The notes beneath the pieces are model-generated. The model was not told the DNA's origin, did no database searches, and was given only the letters and a program-made list of their open reading frames with translations. A program made the position numbers and the translations under genes. From Candidatus Gastranaerophilales bacterium (GTDB lineage Bacteria; Cyanobacteriota; Vampirovibrionia; Gastranaerophilales; Gastranaerophilaceae), in assembly GCA_944325625.1 (NCBI GenBank), contig CALVAP010000013.1:124001-188000 (forward strand): a DNA stretch of 64,000 bases, written 5' to 3'. Each line of letters opens with the position of its first letter. Positions within the stretch are counted from its first letter, which is position 1. Shown here piece by piece: positions 1 to 8,498 of the stretch.

Positions 1-188
1 TTTTCACAAGCACTTACAATTTTTTCATTGTCGGTTGCAATTATTACTTCGTCTGCAAGTTTCGAAGCTTTTGCTTTCTCCCATACATACTGAATGATTG
101 GTTTTCCATTAACTTCAATTAAGGCTTTAGCAGGCAGCCTGGTTGAACCATATCTTGCAGGAATTATAATAGCCGTCTTTTCACTCAT
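1..188 (-). CDS. kdsB: 3-deoxy-manno-octulosonate cytidylyltransferase (N-terminal part, cut by window edge)
   Basis: Reading leftward from an ATG at 188, the translation begins [20 protein letters not shown] and continues with a [12 protein letters not shown] segment and [10 protein letters not shown]. This is the N-terminal nucleotide-binding part of KdsB, which makes CMP-Kdo for lipid A/LPS inner-core synthesis in the cytoplasm. About 62 residues are visible; the gene runs off the left edge. It follows prmA with a 12-nt gap on the same strand and is probably cotranscribed with accD-accA-prmA. Its presence indicates an LPS-type outer membrane. The start is supported by an AAAAGGAG-like sequence just upstream on the minus strand. 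Confidence 0.9.
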   Translation of the reverse strand, partial: MSEKTAIIIPARYGSTRLPAKALIEVNGKPIIQYVWEKAKASKLADEVIIATDNEKIVSACE

Positions 189-200
189 AAACTACTCCTT

Positions 201-1160
201 TTATTTTTCAACAACTAACCCAATCCAATTACCTATAGTCATTCTTTCGACTAATTTAAGATTTTCTCTCTTAATCGCTTCAATTACAACACTTTCTTTC
301 TCATCTAAAATTCCGGAGAGTACAAGCTTGCCATCATTTTTCAACAAAGATTTTAACTCTCCCATAATTTCATTCAAGACGTTGTGCAAAATATTTGCAC
401 ATATAAAATCATATGTCTTACCAACAAGTTCAGAAGCTGTCGCCTCAAAAAATTTAATCCTTTCTTCTACGTTATTAAGCGTCGCATTGTCTTTTGCTAT
501 CGGTATAACACTGCCATCATTATCAACAGCTATAGCTTTCTTAGCGCCAAGCTTAATTGCACATATCGCAAGTATACCCGAACCACATCCAACATCAGCT
601 ACCTCTGCATTTTGCGGCATATATTTCTCTATCGCCTTAACGCACAACTGTGTTGTCGCATGCGTACCGGTCCCAAAAGCCATCCCAGGATCAAGATTAA
701 CAATTATCTCACCCAATTTCGGTTCATACTCCCGCCATGTTGGTCTTATTACTATTTTTTCTGAAATTTTTGTTGGTAACCACCCTTTTTTCCACTCTTC
801 AGACCAATCTTTATCTTCAATAGGTGCTATTTCATATTTTAGCTCGAGGGTAAAAGGCAACTCTTCTGCTATTATTTTTTTTATCAGATTAACATCCGGC
901 ATAGAAGAAAAAAAGGCTCTAAGTCCTTCAGTTCTATCTATGCGTTTAAATTCCTTAAACCTTTCTTCCTCTAATACAATACCTTCACAAAGAAATTGCT
1001 CAAACAAAATCTGGGCAACTATATCTTTAACTCCTTCATCAATTCCAAACGGTTCCTCTGTTTCATCAAGGCTACCATAAATGCCTTCCAACTCAACAGA
1101 CCTTCCGACAGGTTCGAAACCGGTAATTAATAGTTCCCAATATCCACTACTATCGTTCAT
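201..1160 (-). CDS. prmA: Ribosomal protein L11 methyltransferase
   Basis: Class I SAM-dependent methyltransferase of 319 residues, normal length for PrmA, which trimethylates ribosomal protein L11. The family signature GMAFGTGTHATT is at residues about 159-170. The SAM-binding loop ADVGCGSG follows at 188-195, and an ANIL motif at about 255-258 corresponds to the NPPY-like catalytic motif. The N-terminal substrate-recognition domain occupies roughly residues 1-110. The start codon overlaps the accA stop by one base (TAATG), so it is translationally coupled to accA. kdsB follows after a 12-nt gap. No oddities seen. Confidence 0.95.
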   Translation of the reverse strand: MNDSSGYWELLITGFEPVGRSVELEGIYGSLDETEEPFGIDEGVKDIVAQILFEQFLCEGIVLEEERFKEFKRIDRTEGLRAFFSSMPDVNLIKKIIAEELPFTLELKYEIAPIEDKDWSEEWKKGWLPTKISEKIVIRPTWREYEPKLGEIIVNLDPGMAFGTGTHATTQLCVKAIEKYMPQNAEVADVGCGSGILAICAIKLGAKKAIAVDNDGSVIPIAKDNATLNNVEERIKFFEATASELVGKTYDFICANILHNVLNEIMGELKSLLKNDGKLVLSGILDEKESVVIEAIKRENLKLVERMTIGNWIGLVVEK

Positions 1161-2110
1161 TATTCGTTGAATACACCCATCCTACGGAACTTAGAATATC
1201 TGTCATCTTTTAGTTCTTGAGCAGACATATTTGCCATTTCATCAAGACTTGAAAGAAGCATTTGTTTGAGATTATTTGCCGTCATTTGTGGGTCGTAATG
1301 AGCACCACCTATTGGCTCTTTTACCACTCCATCAATTATATCAAACTTCAAAAGGTCATTAGCCGTAATTTTTAGAGCTTCTGCCGCTTGAGCAGCTTTC
1401 GATGCATCCCTCCAAAGAATTGAAGCACAGCCCTCAGGTGAAATTACAGTATAATAAGCATGTTCAAGCATAAGCACTTTGTTTGCTACAGCAAGTCCCA
1501 ACGCTCCGCCTGAACATCCTTCGCCTGTAATTACCGCAATTATAGGCACTTCCAATTTTGCCATTTCCTTTAGATTGACCGCAATAGCTATTCCCTGACC
1601 CGTTTCTTCCGCTTTTATTCCAGGAAAAGCGCCCGGGGTATCTATCAATGTTATAATAGGTAAAGCAAACCTGTTTGCATGTTCAAACAATCTTAGCGCT
1701 TTTCTATAACCTTGCGGCTGCGGCATTCCAAAGTTATACTCGAGATTCTCTTTGGTTGTCTTACCTTTCATTGTACCTATTATCATAACAGGTCTGCCGT
1801 CCAAACGAGCTATACCACCGATTATCGCTCTATCGTCGCTACCTTCTCTGTCTCCATGCATTTCCATAAAGTCAGTAGTCATAAGGTTTATATAATCCAG
1901 GAAGTTTGGACGTTCACTATGCCTTGCAATTTGCAATTTTTGCAGTGGTTCTAAATTATCATACAATTCTTTCTTATATTCTTCTTTTTGTTTTTCAAAT
2001 GTTTCTATTTCGTTACTCAAGTCCATCCCCGATTCTGCACTTATTTTTCTAAGCTCTTCAATCTTATTTTCAATTTCATAGACGTATTTTTCAAATTCTA
2101 ATACTGCCAT
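1160..2110 (-). CDS. accA: Acetyl-CoA carboxylase carboxyltransferase subunit alpha
   Basis: 316 residues, full length for AccA. It forms the carboxyltransferase with AccD, moving CO2 from biotin to acetyl-CoA to make malonyl-CoA for fatty-acid synthesis. Visible signatures are the N-terminal helical region (about 1-60), ARHSERPNFLDYI, DREGSDDRAIIGGIARLDG, the IDTPGAFPG segment and GEGCSGGALGLA of the crotonase fold, and the SPEGCASILWRD motif. It lies 2 nt downstream of accD, an adjacent arrangement common in bacteria; here the pair leads into prmA and kdsB. Confidence 0.96.
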   Translation of the reverse strand: MAVLEFEKYVYEIENKIEELRKISAESGMDLSNEIETFEKQKEEYKKELYDNLEPLQKLQIARHSERPNFLDYINLMTTDFMEMHGDREGSDDRAIIGGIARLDGRPVMIIGTMKGKTTKENLEYNFGMPQPQGYRKALRLFEHANRFALPIITLIDTPGAFPGIKAEETGQGIAIAVNLKEMAKLEVPIIAVITGEGCSGGALGLAVANKVLMLEHAYYTVISPEGCASILWRDASKAAQAAEALKITANDLLKFDIIDGVVKEPIGGAHYDPQMTANNLKQMLLSSLDEMANMSAQELKDDRYSKFRRMGVFNE

Positions 2111-2112
2111 AT

Positions 2113-2988
2113 CTATTGTCCTTTTCTCTTGTGAATTTTTAATATATTAGAAAGTGTTGCTTTTAATTCAGAACGCTTTGAAATATTGTCAATTTGACCA
2201 TATTTTAAGAGGTACTCAGCTGTTTGGAAATCAGATGGTAGTTTTTGTCTTATTGTCTGTTCAATAACCCTACGTCCGGCAAACCCAATTCTTGCTCCTT
2301 GTTCTGCAATAATTATATCACCTAACGTTCCAAAACTTGCAGTCACTCCGCCAAATGTCGGCTCAGTCAAAACCGTTATATACAACAACTTTGCTTCATT
2401 CATCTTTGCAACAGCACAACTTGTTTTTGCCATTTGCATAAGGCTCAGTGCACTTTCTTGCATTCTTGCTCCACCTGAAGCCGTAACCGCAATTACTGGT
2501 AACTTAAGTTCAAGTGCTTTTTCTATTATTCTTGTAACCTTTTCTCCTACTGCACTTCCCATAGAACCACCCATATAGTCAAAGTCCATAACTGCAAGTG
2601 CCACTTTCTCTCCGTCTATTTCACCTAAACCAGTAACCACTGCTTCATTCATGTCATTTTTTTCATTCGCCTTACGCAATCGCTCTTTATAACTTTCAGT
2701 ATCCACAAACTCCAGAGGGTCGCCTGCTGTTATATTTGAGTTTAACTCTTGAAAAGTTCCCTCATCTACCAACTGAGAAATTCGAGTTCTCGCATTCACT
2801 CTAAAATGGTAATCACAATGGGGACAAACCATAAGGTTATGCTCCAATTCTTTCTTTAATAATTGGGTGTCACAGTTGTAGCATTTTTGCCAAAGCTTAG
2901 CAATATCATCATCTATTGCAACTACTTCACTCGGCCTTGCCGCCATTTGTTCTTCTTTTCTGTTTTGGAACCAATCTTTTAGATTCAT
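2113..2988 (-). CDS. accD: Acetyl-CoA carboxylase carboxyltransferase subunit beta
   Basis: 291 residues, the partner of AccA in the carboxyltransferase half of acetyl-CoA carboxylase. An N-terminal four-cysteine zinc ribbon is clear (Cys36, 39, 55 and 58, as CYNC and CPHC). The crotonase-like core follows, with MGGSMGSAVGEK, TASGGARMQE and PTFGGVTASF motifs. It appears to be the first gene of the accD-accA-prmA-kdsB string, with an AAGGA sequence upstream of the ATG. The C-terminus is short and basic. Confidence 0.96.
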   Translation of the reverse strand: MNLKDWFQNRKEEQMAARPSEVVAIDDDIAKLWQKCYNCDTQLLKKELEHNLMVCPHCDYHFRVNARTRISQLVDEGTFQELNSNITAGDPLEFVDTESYKERLRKANEKNDMNEAVVTGLGEIDGEKVALAVMDFDYMGGSMGSAVGEKVTRIIEKALELKLPVIAVTASGGARMQESALSLMQMAKTSCAVAKMNEAKLLYITVLTEPTFGGVTASFGTLGDIIIAEQGARIGFAGRRVIEQTIRQKLPSDFQTAEYLLKYGQIDNISKRSELKATLSNILKIHKRKGQ

Positions 2989-3051
2989 TTTTTATTTATT
3001 CCTTCTTATGTCATTGTTAGTATACAACAAATATTTTTTTTGTGTGAAATA

Positions 3052-5208
3052 TTAATACCCCTGCATTTGCTGCATAGGTGCTATCATTGGTGATAACATA
3101 GGTGTAGTATTTTCGTCATGTAATCTGAATATTCCAGTATTTCTATGTTCAGGATTAATACTTCTGGTTGCAGGTATATTCGGTTTCTCTTTAACTTGAG
3201 GAACGATTATCTCATGGTCTTGAACTTTATTTGTAATCGGGTGAATGTCAGCCTCATCAACAATAAGCTTTTCTTCTCTCTCGGGTTCAATTTGTGGAAC
3301 TTTTGTATTCGAACGTTTGAACAACCTATCCGTGAAACTTGGTTTCATCTCTGCTTTTGCTTCCAATTGTGCTCGTTCAGCTTTCGCATCTTCACGTTTG
3401 GAAACTCCTAACTTATCAGGATTTTTGATATATAGTTTTTTAAACTCCAAATCTGCATTCTTCGTACCAAGTAACATAAAACAACTGAACAACGTCCTTT
3501 GTCTAACAGTATCATACCCAAGAGTAAACTTGATATCTTCCGGACCAACCATTACATAAAAACGGTTTTCTTGCATCAGCTTATCATCCCAAGAATCTCG
3601 ATTTAACGCAAAAGAGCCTGACCACATCACAGAAAGGTACTTATTAAGTTTTAAACCTTCAGTCAAATAGACGTTATTAGTACCATATCTGTATCTATCG
3701 AATTCAAAAGGAGTATCCCCATGTTTTGCTGTATAGAAGTAGCCTAAAGTTTGAATCCATCTATCTGTTTCTATTCTCAATCGAGGTCCGACTCTTAAGA
3801 GTGCTAATGTATCTCCATTTCCATATAAAGCCGCCGAACCCTGTGTACTAAGCTCAAATACTGCATAACGATTGTTTACATCATCACCATAATACCATAG
3901 GGGCTTATCTGCCTGTCCCATCCATCTAAATCTCATCGTTGACCAATGAGAATCAAAATCTTGTGCTACCCCACCTGATATTCTATGCTCAATATTTAAC
4001 CCTATATCATCGACTCTATATGCCTTTTGATAAATTGCTTCCAGCAACTTGCCTGATACTCTGTCGCCCAAAAACCATTCATCCATATATCCGTTCATAC
4101 CATATTGCAAACTCAATGTATCAGTCAACTCTTGTCTACCTCGAACAATAGTTTTCGATTCACTTATCGAGCTTATTGCAAACTCTGTAACGTTTTTATC
4201 GTTCCTATAGCGAGCCATACCGCCGACCCCTGCTTTATCTTCAAAGTAGTTGAAATATGGAACAACCTTCAAAGCTCCACCAAATGGAGCGCCCATTACA
4301 AACCCAGGACCGGCATACACACCCATATGCCTTATAAAGCCTATTTCCGGCATATTTGTTTCTACGAACTGCTGTTCTTTATTTGTTATCAGCTTGATTT
4401 TACCCGAACTGCCAATTTTTATATCTTTCAAGTATATATCCGCATTTGCGACTGTTACCGTATCATGCTCAGCCTGTGCATCTATTATTATCTCTTTTGC
4501 CTTAATTGTATATTTTTCATCATATTTTTCTTTTAGATAAAATGTTTTCTTTGCATCGGCTAACATATTCATTCCATACTGACTAAAATTAGTAGTTCCA
4601 ACAAGGATTGTTCTATCATCCTTTGCTGTCGCTATCCCATTTTCAACCATTATATCTTTTCCGCCGATTAATTGCGCATTCTCAGCTTTCAGCTTAATTA
4701 ACATATTCTCTGTTACAGGATTGGTCATCAATGCATTTTTTTCTTTCAGATTGATTGTTATAAAATCCCCTTCCATTACGTTCGAATCTTTTATAAGCCT
4801 AACATCGCCATACCCCTTAAGAATACCCGTTTCTTGATTAAGTACAAGCTTATCGGCTCTAAGTGTAGACCCGTCTGTCGGAATTATTATAGATGCGTGC
4901 CCCAGCGCTTCTATCTCTTGCCTTTCGGGATAATATTCAAGATTGTCACTTTTTATATCTATCTGTGTTATAGAACCCTCAAAAGAGCTTTCTTCTTCTT
5001 TTTTGTCTTTATTTTGTTTGCCTTTTTTAGCCTTTTTTACTTCTTTTTTTACTGAGTTTGGTCTTTCATCTGTATTGTCACCAAAATTATCGCGCATATT
5101 TGTAAAATCTTGCGTAAAATTATCCGTAAAATCTGCACTCATTGCCTCACTTGTCAATATAAGTGATGATAATGCCAATATTAAAACTATTTTACAGATT
5201 TTAAACAA
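3052..5208 (-). CDS. LptD/OstA-like LPS-assembly outer-membrane protein
   Basis: 718 residues with a Sec signal peptide (hydrophobic residues about 5-20, likely cleavage after AMSA at 25). After an acidic/lysine-rich linker, an OstA-like beta-jellyroll follows at about 80-260, with repeated strand patterns such as YYPERQEIEALGHASI and LRADKLVLNQETG. A long region rich in aromatic/glycine beta strands (about 290-600) resembles a divergent outer-membrane barrel. In the LptD family this pair of domains inserts LPS into the outer leaflet. The C-terminus is an unusual charged, Pro/Met-rich tail of about 100 residues ending MQQMQGY rather than in a barrel strand. A TTG start is inferred because no ATG lies nearby and AAGG is 8 nt upstream. 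It is 18 nt downstream of the M23 peptidase gene, suggesting an envelope operon. The barrel assignment is less certain than the jellyroll. Confidence 0.75.
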   Translation of the reverse strand: MFKICKIVLILALSSLILTSEAMSADFTDNFTQDFTNMRDNFGDNTDERPNSVKKEVKKAKKGKQNKDKKEEESSFEGSITQIDIKSDNLEYYPERQEIEALGHASIIIPTDGSTLRADKLVLNQETGILKGYGDVRLIKDSNVMEGDFITINLKEKNALMTNPVTENMLIKLKAENAQLIGGKDIMVENGIATAKDDRTILVGTTNFSQYGMNMLADAKKTFYLKEKYDEKYTIKAKEIIIDAQAEHDTVTVANADIYLKDIKIGSSGKIKLITNKEQQFVETNMPEIGFIRHMGVYAGPGFVMGAPFGGALKVVPYFNYFEDKAGVGGMARYRNDKNVTEFAISSISESKTIVRGRQELTDTLSLQYGMNGYMDEWFLGDRVSGKLLEAIYQKAYRVDDIGLNIEHRISGGVAQDFDSHWSTMRFRWMGQADKPLWYYGDDVNNRYAVFELSTQGSAALYGNGDTLALLRVGPRLRIETDRWIQTLGYFYTAKHGDTPFEFDRYRYGTNNVYLTEGLKLNKYLSVMWSGSFALNRDSWDDKLMQENRFYVMVGPEDIKFTLGYDTVRQRTLFSCFMLLGTKNADLEFKKLYIKNPDKLGVSKREDAKAERAQLEAKAEMKPSFTDRLFKRSNTKVPQIEPEREEKLIVDEADIHPITNKVQDHEIIVPQVKEKPNIPATRSINPEHRNTGIFRLHDENTTPMLSPMIAPMQQMQGY

Positions 5209-5226
5209 TTAATTTGCCTTTTTATC

Positions 5227-6372
5227 CTATATGTAACTCAGAGGATTCTTTGTCTGTCCATTAACACGTACTTCAAAATGCACGTGGGGTCCGGTTGAAT
5301 ATCCAGTGCTACCTTCTCTTGCTATAACTTGTCCGCGTGATACATACTGACCTACACTAACATTCCAGCTGTTGAGGTGAGCATACAAAGTCGTTATTTT
5401 AGCTCCATTATACAACCCATGGTCTATAATGACAACTTTACCATATCCGCCATACCAACCGACATATATAACTTTGCCGGCATTCGACGCCTGAACAGCT
5501 CCATTAAACGGCCCACCTATATCGATACCCGAATGGAATGTTCTACTTTTGAATATCGGATGTACTCTCCACCCGTATGGCGAAGTTATCGGACCGGATA
5601 TCGGTTTTATAAATCCTCCAACAACTTTCATATCATTTGATGAAGCTGTCTGTCTATTTATCATTCCTGTAAGATTTTTTGACTGTTTTGCCAGCTCTCT
5701 CTCTGTTCTTTCATATGTTAGACGATCTGTCTTTAATTTTCTTATGAGTTCTTCATTTCGCCCTATTGCCATCTGTATTGCTTGTTTCTTCGAGTTCATA
5801 TCTTGTATCGAGTTTGCAAGCCTGCGTTTTTCCATTTCTTGTTCATAGCGTATTTGGGCAATTCTTCTGGCATTCTTTCTCACGTTATACAATGACAATT
5901 TATCTGCTTTTGTCACAACATTTTGAAAGTATATGTTATCCATCAAGGAATTTATATCTTCTGATGATATTATTAGCTCAAAGAGATTTTTACGATGGTG
6001 TTTAAAAATATTCCGAATACGCTGTCTTACCTGTACCAACGTTGTATTATACTCTGCTACAGCTGCAGCCAATTCCGCTTCTATATCCGATAACTTTGCC
6101 TTTGCTGTTGTATATTGTTTCTCGGAATATTCCAAATCCTTCCTTGTCGTTTCTAATTTTTGCTGGTTTCTGTATAGCTTGTTTGTTTCCCTATTTTCCA
6201 AAAATTTAAGCTGTTGTATTTTCGCTTTTGTTTCTCTATGCTTTTTTTCTATAGTATGCGCATTAGTTGTCGCAAAAGCAGGCTTTACATCAATCAATAA
6301 GCCCAGACTTATCACTAATGCGAAAACTATCAAAATTATTGAATATAATTTAATTCCAAACAGCTTTTTCAT
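5227..6372 (-). CDS. EnvC-like murein hydrolase activator, M23 peptidase family
   Basis: 381 residues: an N-terminal membrane anchor or signal (about 8-34, ending PAFA), long heptad-rich coiled coils (about 40-240), and a C-terminal LytM/M23 domain (about 255-381). The metal ligands expected of an active M23 enzyme are visible as H280-x3-D284, H332 in YAHL, and H363-x-H365 in GPHVHFE. Because these residues are intact it may cleave peptidoglycan cross-links itself, whereas EnvC proper has lost them and only activates amidases. It lies upstream of the LptD-like gene and just after a 36-aa membrane miniprotein. No FtsEX genes are adjacent. Confidence 0.88.
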   Translation of the reverse strand: MKKLFGIKLYSIILIVFALVISLGLLIDVKPAFATTNAHTIEKKHRETKAKIQQLKFLENRETNKLYRNQQKLETTRKDLEYSEKQYTTAKAKLSDIEAELAAAVAEYNTTLVQVRQRIRNIFKHHRKNLFELIISSEDINSLMDNIYFQNVVTKADKLSLYNVRKNARRIAQIRYEQEMEKRRLANSIQDMNSKKQAIQMAIGRNEELIRKLKTDRLTYERTERELAKQSKNLTGMINRQTASSNDMKVVGGFIKPISGPITSPYGWRVHPIFKSRTFHSGIDIGGPFNGAVQASNAGKVIYVGWYGGYGKVVIIDHGLYNGAKITTLYAHLNSWNVSVGQYVSRGQVIAREGSTGYSTGPHVHFEVRVNGQTKNPLSYI

Positions 6373-6384
6373 TCTTTATCCGTA

Positions 6385-6495
6385 TTATCTTTGAGAGAAA
6401 AACATTGTCATAGCTATTGGTGCTATTGAAAAGATAATAAATGATATACCTATAATTTTTACTATTAATTTCCTATTTTCTCTGAAAAATTCCAT
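6385..6495 (-). CDS. Putative 36-aa single-span membrane miniprotein
   Basis: A short reading frame starting MEFFRENRKLIVKIIGI and ending FFSQR. It has a charged N-terminal segment, one hydrophobic helix at about residues 11-33, and a basic end. A GGGGAAA ribosome-binding sequence sits 6 nt before the ATG, and the stop is 12 nt before the M23 peptidase start, so it would be cotranscribed with the envelope genes. I do not recognise a family. The composition (membrane span with flanking charges) and the good ribosome site argue that it is real, but its small size leaves doubt. Confidence 0.45.
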   Translation of the reverse strand: MEFFRENRKLIVKIIGISFIIFSIAPIAMTMFFSQR

Positions 6496-6603
6496 ATATT
6501 TCCCCAAATAACAATCTGTTCAACATTTATATTGTACCTTATAAATAGATAAGTGAAAATATTTTACAAAAAAAAAACGGGAATATCTTCAGCCCTAAAA
6601 GAT

Positions 6604-7371
6604 TTAATCTTGTGCCGTTCCTGTCATATACCCAGGGATTACTAATGCAGGTGGAATAAGTTTTGAAGCCGCCGCACCTATTGCGGAAACTCCACTCGAT
6701 GCGTGAGCAGCTGTACTTGCCGGTGCTAAGTTTTGTGCAACCAATGATGCACCTAGCAATGTATCATCAACATGAGCTGCAAAGTCTGTTATCTTTATTT
6801 CTCTATTATCCTTCTCTTTAAATATTTTATTGTTAATACTGTTTGCAAATTTATTTCCAACCAGTATCCCTACCCCCAAACCGGCTGCCATAGCAACTAC
6901 TGGCGGAAGCGAATGCACAAACGCCGTCAGTCTTTTACTCTCAAATTTTGGCAACTTCACCATGGGTTCTACTTTGTCATATAGATAATTTGCCCCTGCA
7001 ACAAATGATACAGGGAATATTATATTTCCAACCAACTGTTGCAAAGACTCTCTGAGCTTATCTTTTTTATTCGTTTTATCCACTGCAATTCCTGCTAACA
7101 AACCTCCAACTATTGACCCGACTGCCAGCGATAAAATTTCAAAACATTCTATCTTCATCTTTTTAAATTGTTTCCACCTGAAGATATTTAACCCCTGCGC
7201 TCTACCGCTAAGGGCTAAACCTGCAACCATTCCAACCGTACTTGCGCCAAGTATTGTCATTTTTTGTTTGTTTGACAAAAAATCATTCTCTGAACTTCTA
7301 TGTCCAAACTCAACACTTTTACTTTTGTTATAGTTATTATTTATTTTTACTGACGGATTAAATGCTATCAT
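6604..7371 (-). CDS. Hypothetical multi-span membrane protein
   Basis: 255 residues, not recognised. The first about 40 residues are polar and contain SVEFGHRSS, without a signal peptide. Hydrophobic glycine/alanine-rich segments follow at about 40-58, 78-98, 115-128, 153-172 and 220-245, so four or five membrane passes are likely, with a lysine-rich loop (DKTNKKDKLRE) near 100. The short polar N-terminus containing a phenylalanine-glycine motif resembles that of other unknown proteins in this window (51.8 kb, VSFGG). A T-rich stretch follows the stop on the minus strand. Function unknown. Confidence 0.7.
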   Translation of the reverse strand: MIAFNPSVKINNNYNKSKSVEFGHRSSENDFLSNKQKMTILGASTVGMVAGLALSGRAQGLNIFRWKQFKKMKIECFEILSLAVGSIVGGLLAGIAVDKTNKKDKLRESLQQLVGNIIFPVSFVAGANYLYDKVEPMVKLPKFESKRLTAFVHSLPPVVAMAAGLGVGILVGNKFANSINNKIFKEKDNREIKITDFAAHVDDTLLGASLVAQNLAPASTAAHASSGVSAIGAAASKLIPPALVIPGYMTGTAQD

Positions 7372-7430
7372 CTTTTCTTACCAAAGGCTCAAAAAACTGT
7401 GAACAGAAAATTTTGCCAAACTTTTAAAAT

Positions 7431-8420
7431 TTATTTACACAGCATCTCACAAAATTCCCCAATTCCTGCTAATTCAAGTATTTTTGGTATAACTTTGTCT
7501 TCAAAATTTATTCCGTACAAATTATTGATTTCTTTTATGAAATAGCAAGGGCTAGTCACATTTATTTCTATTATTTTCTCATCTATCATATCCAATCCAA
7601 CCAAGGGCAATCCCATCTCGTTGAGCCTTCTTGCAATTGCTTGCGCAACAACTCTCTCATTTGGTGTTAATTCCGTTTTCTCAAAGTATCTATCCGAATG
7701 CTCGGCAAATTTAAAGTCATTTGGAGCAGGCAATTTTCTTACACATTCTTCCATTACTTCCTCGCCTACCAACAACACCCGTTTATCACCAAACTTTGCT
7801 CCGTGAAGGTATCTTTGTACCATTATTGCCGTTTTCTCATTCTCTGTCGCCGCTGAAATGATTGAACTTATATTTTCATCTCCTTTATTTAATACAAATA
7901 CCCCGCTTCCAAAACATCTGTTTAACGGTTTGATTACGGCTTTTCCAATCTCATTAACAAAATCTATAATTTTTGCTTTGGAATTTGTAACTATATTCTC
8001 GGGCACAAATTGTGGAAATAAATTTACATGCATTTTTTCGTTAAAATTCCTTATTATTCTCGGGTCATTGATGAGTTTGACCTTGCTTGTATCTACAAAG
8101 TCAAAAATATTGCATGCATTAATATAATCCACATCTACAGGAGGATCCGGTCTAAAAAATACTACATCAAAATACTCTATTGGTCTTTTTTGAGCAGTTT
8201 TCTCATATATAATTTCCCCATCTGCTCTTAATTCAGACCTATGACATGTACAAAACCCCTTAGCTGTTTCAATATATAGCTTTGACTTTGTCGTTACTTC
8301 TACATTAATATTCCGCTTCAAAAACTCTTTTATAAACCAAAAATTGGTCACCAGCTTGTTGTCTTCAAACCATTTAAATTCTAGCTCGTCAATAACAAAG
8401 AGTATCTTTTTGCAAATCAT
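7431..8420 (-). CDS. gshB: Glutathione synthetase-like ATP-grasp enzyme
   Basis: 329 residues from the ATG at 8420. An upstream in-frame ATG exists, but an AAAGGACAAGG ribosome site directly precedes the chosen start. GshB-like features are FRPDPPVDVDYI (compare RKDPPFD in GshB), LINDPRIIRNFNEK, AVIKPLNRCFGSGVF of the ATP-grasp lysine strand, and EINVTSPCYFIKEIN near the C-terminus, which matches the GshB metal-binding EINVTSP motif. GshB joins gamma-glutamylcysteine and glycine. No gshA is in the window, and the sequence is divergent, so another short peptide ligase activity is possible. It is last in a five-gene minus-strand string after nnrD. Confidence 0.75.
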   Translation of the reverse strand: MICKKILFVIDELEFKWFEDNKLVTNFWFIKEFLKRNINVEVTTKSKLYIETAKGFCTCHRSELRADGEIIYEKTAQKRPIEYFDVVFFRPDPPVDVDYINACNIFDFVDTSKVKLINDPRIIRNFNEKMHVNLFPQFVPENIVTNSKAKIIDFVNEIGKAVIKPLNRCFGSGVFVLNKGDENISSIISAATENEKTAIMVQRYLHGAKFGDKRVLLVGEEVMEECVRKLPAPNDFKFAEHSDRYFEKTELTPNERVVAQAIARRLNEMGLPLVGLDMIDEKIIEINVTSPCYFIKEINNLYGINFEDKVIPKILELAGIGEFCEMLCK

Positions 8421-8498
8421 AACCTTGTCCTTTTGATAATTTTCTTTTAATAATACAATGACTGACAACAAATAGATTATTACAAAAATAATACAAGT

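Noticed and set aside
94-1080. Long plus-strand open frame opposite prmA
   Set aside because: Low-complexity Ser/Ile/Leu translation without motifs; prmA on the other strand has full family signatures.
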